Shown here piece by piece: positions 60,760 to 64,000 of a stretch of 64,000 nucleotides of DNA. The notes beneath the pieces are model-generated. The model saw nothing but the letters and a program-made list of their open reading frames with translations, made no database searches and was not told the DNA's origin. Both the position numbers and the translations under genes were made by a program. The stretch's first letter is position 1; the number at the start of each line of letters is the position of its first letter. The DNA comes from Streptomyces tendae (GTDB taxonomy: Bacteria > Actinomycetota > Actinomycetes > Streptomycetales > Streptomycetaceae), in assembly GCF_008632955.1 (NCBI RefSeq), contig NZ_CP043959.1, positions 6,572,001 to 6,636,000 on the forward strand, written 5' to 3'.

Positions 60760-61668
60760 TCAGTCCGTGAGCTCCAGCTCCGAACTGATCGTCTCCCACA
60801 GTGCGTTGAACCACAGGCGGGACTGCTCCACGAAGCTCGTGTCCCGCAGGCCGGTGCCCTGCTCGAAGGCGAACAGCATCGACCGTACGCCCTGCGCGTC
60901 GTACGTCTCCAGGCTCTCCTGGCCGATCTGCGCCTCGCTGCGGGTCACCGTGTAGTAGGCGAACAGCGCCTCCTCGCGGTTGAGCAGGTACAGCTTCACC
61001 GGCGGGGTGAAGGGCAGCGCCCGGAAGGACACCCGCACGTCGATGCCGTGCGTGGCGCGCAGGGCCAGCAGGTTGTGGCGGAGCACCTGGCCCTGGGCGT
61101 TGCGCTGGGCCAGCCAGCGCTCGTGCACCGGGTCGCCGTCCCCGCGGCGGCCCGCGACCGGGACCGGGAAGGCGAGGTCGATGCTCCGGCTGGGCAGCAG
61201 GACGCGGACATCGACCTTGGCCGGTTTCAGCCGCCCCGCGTGGATCTGCCGAAGCGGTTCACCGATGGCGAGCGTGAGCGAGACGGCGGTCAGGCAGACG
61301 GCGTCTATCTCCACGTGCTCCGACTCGAAGGCGGCGGCTATCCGGGGCGCGAGGGCCACCGTGGTGGGCAGCGGAGGTGCGGCGGGGCCGGCCGGAGGCC
61401 GTTCGGACCGGTCGGCGACGGTCGCCGGCGCCCCTTTGGAGACGTTGGTCAGCAGCTGTTCGGACTGCAAAATGCGCAACGCGCCGCGCACGGCCTGGCG
61501 TTCGACGCCGAACTCGGCGGCCAACTGGGCCTGTGTGGGCATGCGCTGGCCCGGCCGCAGCGCTCCGGACCGGATCCGGGCGCGCAGCTCGTCGGCCACC
61601 TCACGATGCGTCCTCTGGGGCCGCTGAGGCTTCTTCCGTCCATTGACGGAGGCGTGTTCCGTCTCCAC
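60760..61668 (-). CDS. GntR-type regulator C with unusual C-terminal domain
   Basis: The GTG at 61668 lies 6 bases after a TAGTGT -10, as in regulator B; 302 residues. HTH: HREVADELRARIRSGALRPGQRMPTQAQLAAEFGVERQAVRGALRILQSEQLLTNVSKG. The C-terminal domain closely matches B: EIDAVCLTAVSLTLAIGEPLRQIHAG, HERWLAQRNAQGQVLRHNLLALRATHGIDVRVSFRALPFTPPVKLYLLNREEALFAYYTV, FVEQSRLWFNALWETI. The near-identical middle argues for recent duplication. No HAD gene follows it. It is divergent from micro protein C. Confidence 0.86.
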   Translation of the reverse strand: METEHASVNGRKKPQRPQRTHREVADELRARIRSGALRPGQRMPTQAQLAAEFGVERQAVRGALRILQSEQLLTNVSKGAPATVADRSERPPAGPAAPPLPTTVALAPRIAAAFESEHVEIDAVCLTAVSLTLAIGEPLRQIHAGRLKPAKVDVRVLLPSRSIDLAFPVPVAGRRGDGDPVHERWLAQRNAQGQVLRHNLLALRATHGIDVRVSFRALPFTPPVKLYLLNREEALFAYYTVTRSEAQIGQESLETYDAQGVRSMLFAFEQGTGLRDTSFVEQSRLWFNALWETISSELELTD

Positions 61669-61755
61669 GGCCAAACACTACAACTTCCCGCCATCTTCGG
61701 GCAGTTCACCGGAGGGTGGTTATAAGACTGTTCCAAGCGGAGATAACTAAGAACA

Positions 61756-61770
61756 AGTTGGTCACCAACT
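61756..61770. promoter_or_regulatory. 15-base palindrome between regulator C and micro protein C
   Basis: AGTTGGTCACCAACT has perfect 7-base arms around C and matches the element at 60391 at 13 of 15 positions. It has the length and symmetry of a GntR operator. Confidence 0.65.
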
Positions 61771-61847
61771 CGCCCAACCTGGTCGACCCAGACAGGGGTT
61801 GGCTCACCAGGAGGCGCGGGGGAGGCCACCGGAGACAGGGGACCGTC

Positions 61848-62033
61848 ATGCCGCTCATCGCCATCGTCATCGCCGCCCTGGCCATCGGGTTCGAGCAACT
61901 CGTCCAGTGGAAGTACGGCCCGATGGGGATCATCGCCTTCGTCGCCCTCACCGTGGGCATCAAGGCGCGGAGCACCATGATCAGCGGCATCGGCGCCGTC
62001 ATCCTCGTGATGCTGTTCGCCCAGTCCGGCTGA
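61848..62033 (+). CDS. Micro membrane protein C (61 aa)
   Basis: The ATG at 61848 follows GACAGGGGACC. Hydrophobic stretches: LIAIVIAALAIGFEQLV, GPMGIIAFVALTVGI and MISGIGAVILVMLFAQSG, with QWKYG and KARST in the same places as in micro protein B. It is divergent from regulator C and followed by a hairpin. Its function is unknown. Confidence 0.78.
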   Translation: MPLIAIVIAALAIGFEQLVQWKYGPMGIIAFVALTVGIKARSTMISGIGAVILVMLFAQSG

Positions 62034-62056
62034 CGGCACTCCGCACGCGCCGCCGA

Positions 62057-62083
62057 CCGGGCTCCCTTCCGGAGGGGAGCCGG
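62057..62083 (+). terminator. Hairpin after micro protein C
   Basis: CCGGGCTCCCTTCC and GGAGGGGAGCCGG pair with small mismatches, 24 bases after the stop. Confidence 0.5.
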
Positions 62084-62220
62084 GAGCCCGTCGACGGCAG
62101 GCACCACCACAACCACAACCACAACTGAACAGCACGCTACGGATACGGATCACCCGTCGTCGGCGGAAGGAGGAGGCAGCAGGGGCGCGCGCGTGGCCGC
62201 GCCCCGGAGCGTGACAGCGC

Positions 62221-63477
62221 TCAGAACACGTCCGGGCACCACGGTCGCCTGGACGTACGCAGCAGGGCGTCGGCCGTACGGGCGGCGCCCGCTCGTTCTT
62301 CCCGGACCCGGCCCAGCGCCACCAGCCGCACCGCCGACTCGTCCCCGAGGTACAGCGCCCCCAGGTCGGACACGTCCAGGGCGATGTCGGCGTTCTCCGT
62401 GGTCGGCGCGCAGGTCCCGGTGCCGTCCTCCGACACCTCCAGCCGGTACCGCCCGCCGGCCGGTCCGTCCGCGTCGGCCACCTCCAGCACCAGCGACCCG
62501 GCCCCCTCGTACGTCCGCGCCTCCAGCGCCCGTACGACGTCGAGGACGCGCACCCACAGGAAGTCGGCGTGCGTCGTCACGGCGGCGGCACGCGGGTCGG
62601 GCAGGAGGAGCGGGAGCAGGTCGTCGGGGGCCCGGTAACCGCTCCTGACCCGGACCACCCAGTCGACCGAGCACAGGTAGTGCCACAGCGCCCGCTCGGC
62701 GGCCGGGGTCACCCCGGTCAGCCACTTCACCCGCGCCGTGTTCAACGGCTGCTTGCCGTCGCCCCACCGGTCGTCCGTGGTGTAGGCGGCCATGCCCTCG
62801 ACCTCGCCGGCGGCCGAGCGGTACACCACGTAGAAGGGCTCGTGGAAGGTGGCGTGGAAGCGCACGGCGCCGGTGGTGGTGCGCCACCACAGCTCGTCGC
62901 GGCTCACCACGCCCGGCCGGACCCGGCGCAGCCGCTCGTGCAGTTCGGGGCCGAGCTTGCGGACGTCCTCGGCGTCCACCAGGTCGACCCGGCCGCCGTC
63001 CTCCGGTCCGGCCCAGCGCGGGTCGAGACCGGTGCGCGGCACGTCGATCGTCCACTCGGTGGCCCAGGTGGCCGGGCCGAAGCCGTACCGCCCGTAGATC
63101 GGGTACTCGGCGGCGATCAGCGTGGCGACGACGTCCCCGCGCCCCTTCGCGGCGGCGAGCTCCTCGGTCATCATCCGGGTCAGCAGCCCGCGCCGGCGGT
63201 GCGTCGGGGAGACGGTGACGTTGGTGACCGCGTCGGCCTGCACGGCCGCCCCGCCGACCACGGTCAGCTCCTGCGCGAAGGAACGGAACGTCGCGACGCA
63301 CCGCCCCGCGTCGAAGGCGCCCACCGAGCGGCCGGGCGTGAACTGCGCCCGGCGCGCGTCGATGACCTCCTCGGACATGCTGGGCTCCCGCAGGAAGCCG
63401 ATGTTCATGGCCCGGTTCCAGTCGGCGAACTCGGCCTCGGTGATGGGACGTACGTCTATGGCGGCACGGGAGGTCAT
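62221..63477 (-). CDS. Eis-type multi-acetylating N-acetyltransferase
   Basis: The ATG at 63477 gives 418 residues. The fold is two GNAT domains plus a sterol-carrier-like C-terminal domain, as in mycobacterial Eis. The acetyl-CoA motif is AVTNVTVSPTHRRRGLLTRMMTEEL, the catalytic Tyr region is YPIYGRYGFGPAT, and the protein ends CPDVF, where the terminal Phe carboxylate acts as the base in Eis. Such enzymes acetylate aminoglycosides at several positions and protein lysines. In Streptomyces, Eis relatives are common; whether this one gives drug resistance cannot be told. Confidence 0.88.
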   Translation of the reverse strand: MTSRAAIDVRPITEAEFADWNRAMNIGFLREPSMSEEVIDARRAQFTPGRSVGAFDAGRCVATFRSFAQELTVVGGAAVQADAVTNVTVSPTHRRRGLLTRMMTEELAAAKGRGDVVATLIAAEYPIYGRYGFGPATWATEWTIDVPRTGLDPRWAGPEDGGRVDLVDAEDVRKLGPELHERLRRVRPGVVSRDELWWRTTTGAVRFHATFHEPFYVVYRSAAGEVEGMAAYTTDDRWGDGKQPLNTARVKWLTGVTPAAERALWHYLCSVDWVVRVRSGYRAPDDLLPLLLPDPRAAAVTTHADFLWVRVLDVVRALEARTYEGAGSLVLEVADADGPAGGRYRLEVSEDGTGTCAPTTENADIALDVSDLGALYLGDESAVRLVALGRVREERAGAARTADALLRTSRRPWCPDVF

Positions 63478-63536
63478 GGACGTCACGTTAGGTCGGTCCC
63501 CCGACGGGTGTCGACGCGGTTTCCCCCCGGCCCTCC

Positions 63537-64000
63537 TCACACCAGCAGGTCGTCGACCTGCGCCTCCCCTTCCCGGTACCGGCGGGTGATCTCCGCGCCG
63601 CACGCGTCGGCCGTGCGCTGCAGCCGCTGCCGCCGCCGCGACACCTGCTGCTCGTACCCCACCAGCCGGCCCATGGCCGTGTGCAGTTCGCCGTCGGTGC
63701 GCGCCGCCAGGTCGGAGAGCTCCACCTCGGAGAGCATCTCGGCGGCCAGCCGCCGGTACTCCTCGCTCCGCGGTGTCCCCAGCGTCAGGTGGCGGGCCGA
63801 GGACCGCTGCCGGGCCGGGGTGTCCCGGAGGATCTCCGGCAGCCGGTCGACGACGGAGGCCTCCCCCGGCGCGAAGGCCGCGGGCACCCCCTGCGGCAGG
63901 TCGCGCCGCGCCAGCTCCGCGCGCAGGATGTCGATCCGCCCCTGAAGGAGCCGGCGTACGTAGCTGAGGTCGGCCTCGTCGCGCCGCGCGTCCCGCCGCG
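63537..64000 (-). CDS. rsiG: RsiG, c-di-GMP-dependent anti-sigma-WhiG factor (3' part)
   Basis: The frame is open to the window edge, so the start is outside; the C-terminal 154 residues are present. Both copies of the RsiG c-di-GMP signature E-x3-S-x2-R-x3-Q-x3-D are exact: EADLSYVRRLLQGRID (63930-63977) and EQQVSRRRQRLQRTAD (63606-63653), in two helices expected to form the antiparallel coiled coil. RsiG with bound c-di-GMP dimer holds sigma-WhiG and delays sporulation. The CdgB cyclase in this window is a likely source of the signal. A basic and acidic linker of about 80 residues joins the two helices. Confidence 0.93.
   Translation of the reverse strand, partial: RRDARRDEADLSYVRRLLQGRIDILRAELARRDLPQGVPAAFAPGEASVVDRLPEILRDTPARQRSSARHLTLGTPRSEEYRRLAAEMLSEVELSDLAARTDGELHTAMGRLVGYEQQVSRRRQRLQRTADACGAEITRRYREGEAQVDDLLV

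Noticed and set aside
62098..62126. CACCACCACAACCACAACC as a short tandem repeat of interest or a His-tag-like coding end
   Set aside because: It lies outside any supported frame, after a terminator-like hairpin, and is too short to interpret.

Overview
The window is a piece of the core chromosome of a Streptomyces species. The G+C content is very high, GTG starts are frequent, intergenic spaces are short with long GC-rich hairpins, and the set of genes is typical of the genus: MsiK, CdgB, PhoR-PhoP, MshA, RsiG and DevA-era regulators. From memory, the gene order follows the S. coelicolor SCO418x-SCO428x region read in reverse. Several small blocks are shared with mycobacteria: carD next to an LpqE-like lipoprotein, ispD-ispF-cysS-rlmB, senX3-regX3-like phoR-phoP near gpmA, mshA next to YbjN, and HTH-hbhA-DUF2516. 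I could not run a comparison.

Layout. Positions 1-6.3 kb hold a sugar kinase end, a membrane-anchored carbohydrate-binding protein, the diguanylate cyclase CdgB with a regulatory intergenic region, a flavin reductase, an acetyltransferase, ArfB and TerD. Positions 6.3-13.1 kb hold small enzymes, a secreted M1 peptidase, a pentapeptide protein, an FAD oxidoreductase whose stop codon lies inside a SoxR-type promoter for the next quinone oxidoreductase, a kinase, and tRNA-Thr. Positions 13.1-19.8 kb hold a WYL regulator with a perfect operator, the multi-importer ATPase MsiK, a nucleotidyltransferase and a DoxX membrane protein. Positions 19.9-31.7 kb hold rlmB, cysS, ispF, ispD, carD, the lipoprotein, phoP-phoR/phoU around a PHO box, a cysteine-rich mini-protein, an MFS exporter and gpmA. 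Positions 31.7-32.9 kb are a small accessory stretch with a cupin and a transposase scrap. Positions 32.9-49.6 kb hold a secreted beta-propeller/Ig protein, GAPDH, AraC-type regulators, YbjN-mshA, an NlpC/P60 hydrolase, a SpoIIE-type phosphatase, HBHA-like protein with its HTH neighbour, and an APH-DinB pair. Positions 49.6-55 kb hold a sugar-type ABC importer without its own ATPase (MsiK is the obvious partner), an aminotransferase and a FadR-type GntR regulator.

The least ordinary part is 55.06-62.05 kb. It holds a 748-residue protein with two complete APH-type kinase domains, three paralogous GntR-like regulators with an unusual C-terminal domain, a HAD phosphatase translationally coupled to one of them, and three paralogous 61-62-residue two-helix membrane proteins, each transcribed away from one regulator. 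Two of the three intergenic regions share a 15-bp operator-like palindrome, and the three regulators appear to be leaderless with the same promoter spacing. I found no described system that matches this.

The right edge is the 3' part of rsiG, with both copies of the c-di-GMP-binding signature of the WhiG anti-sigma factor. The window therefore contains a c-di-GMP maker (CdgB) at one end and a c-di-GMP reader (RsiG) at the other.
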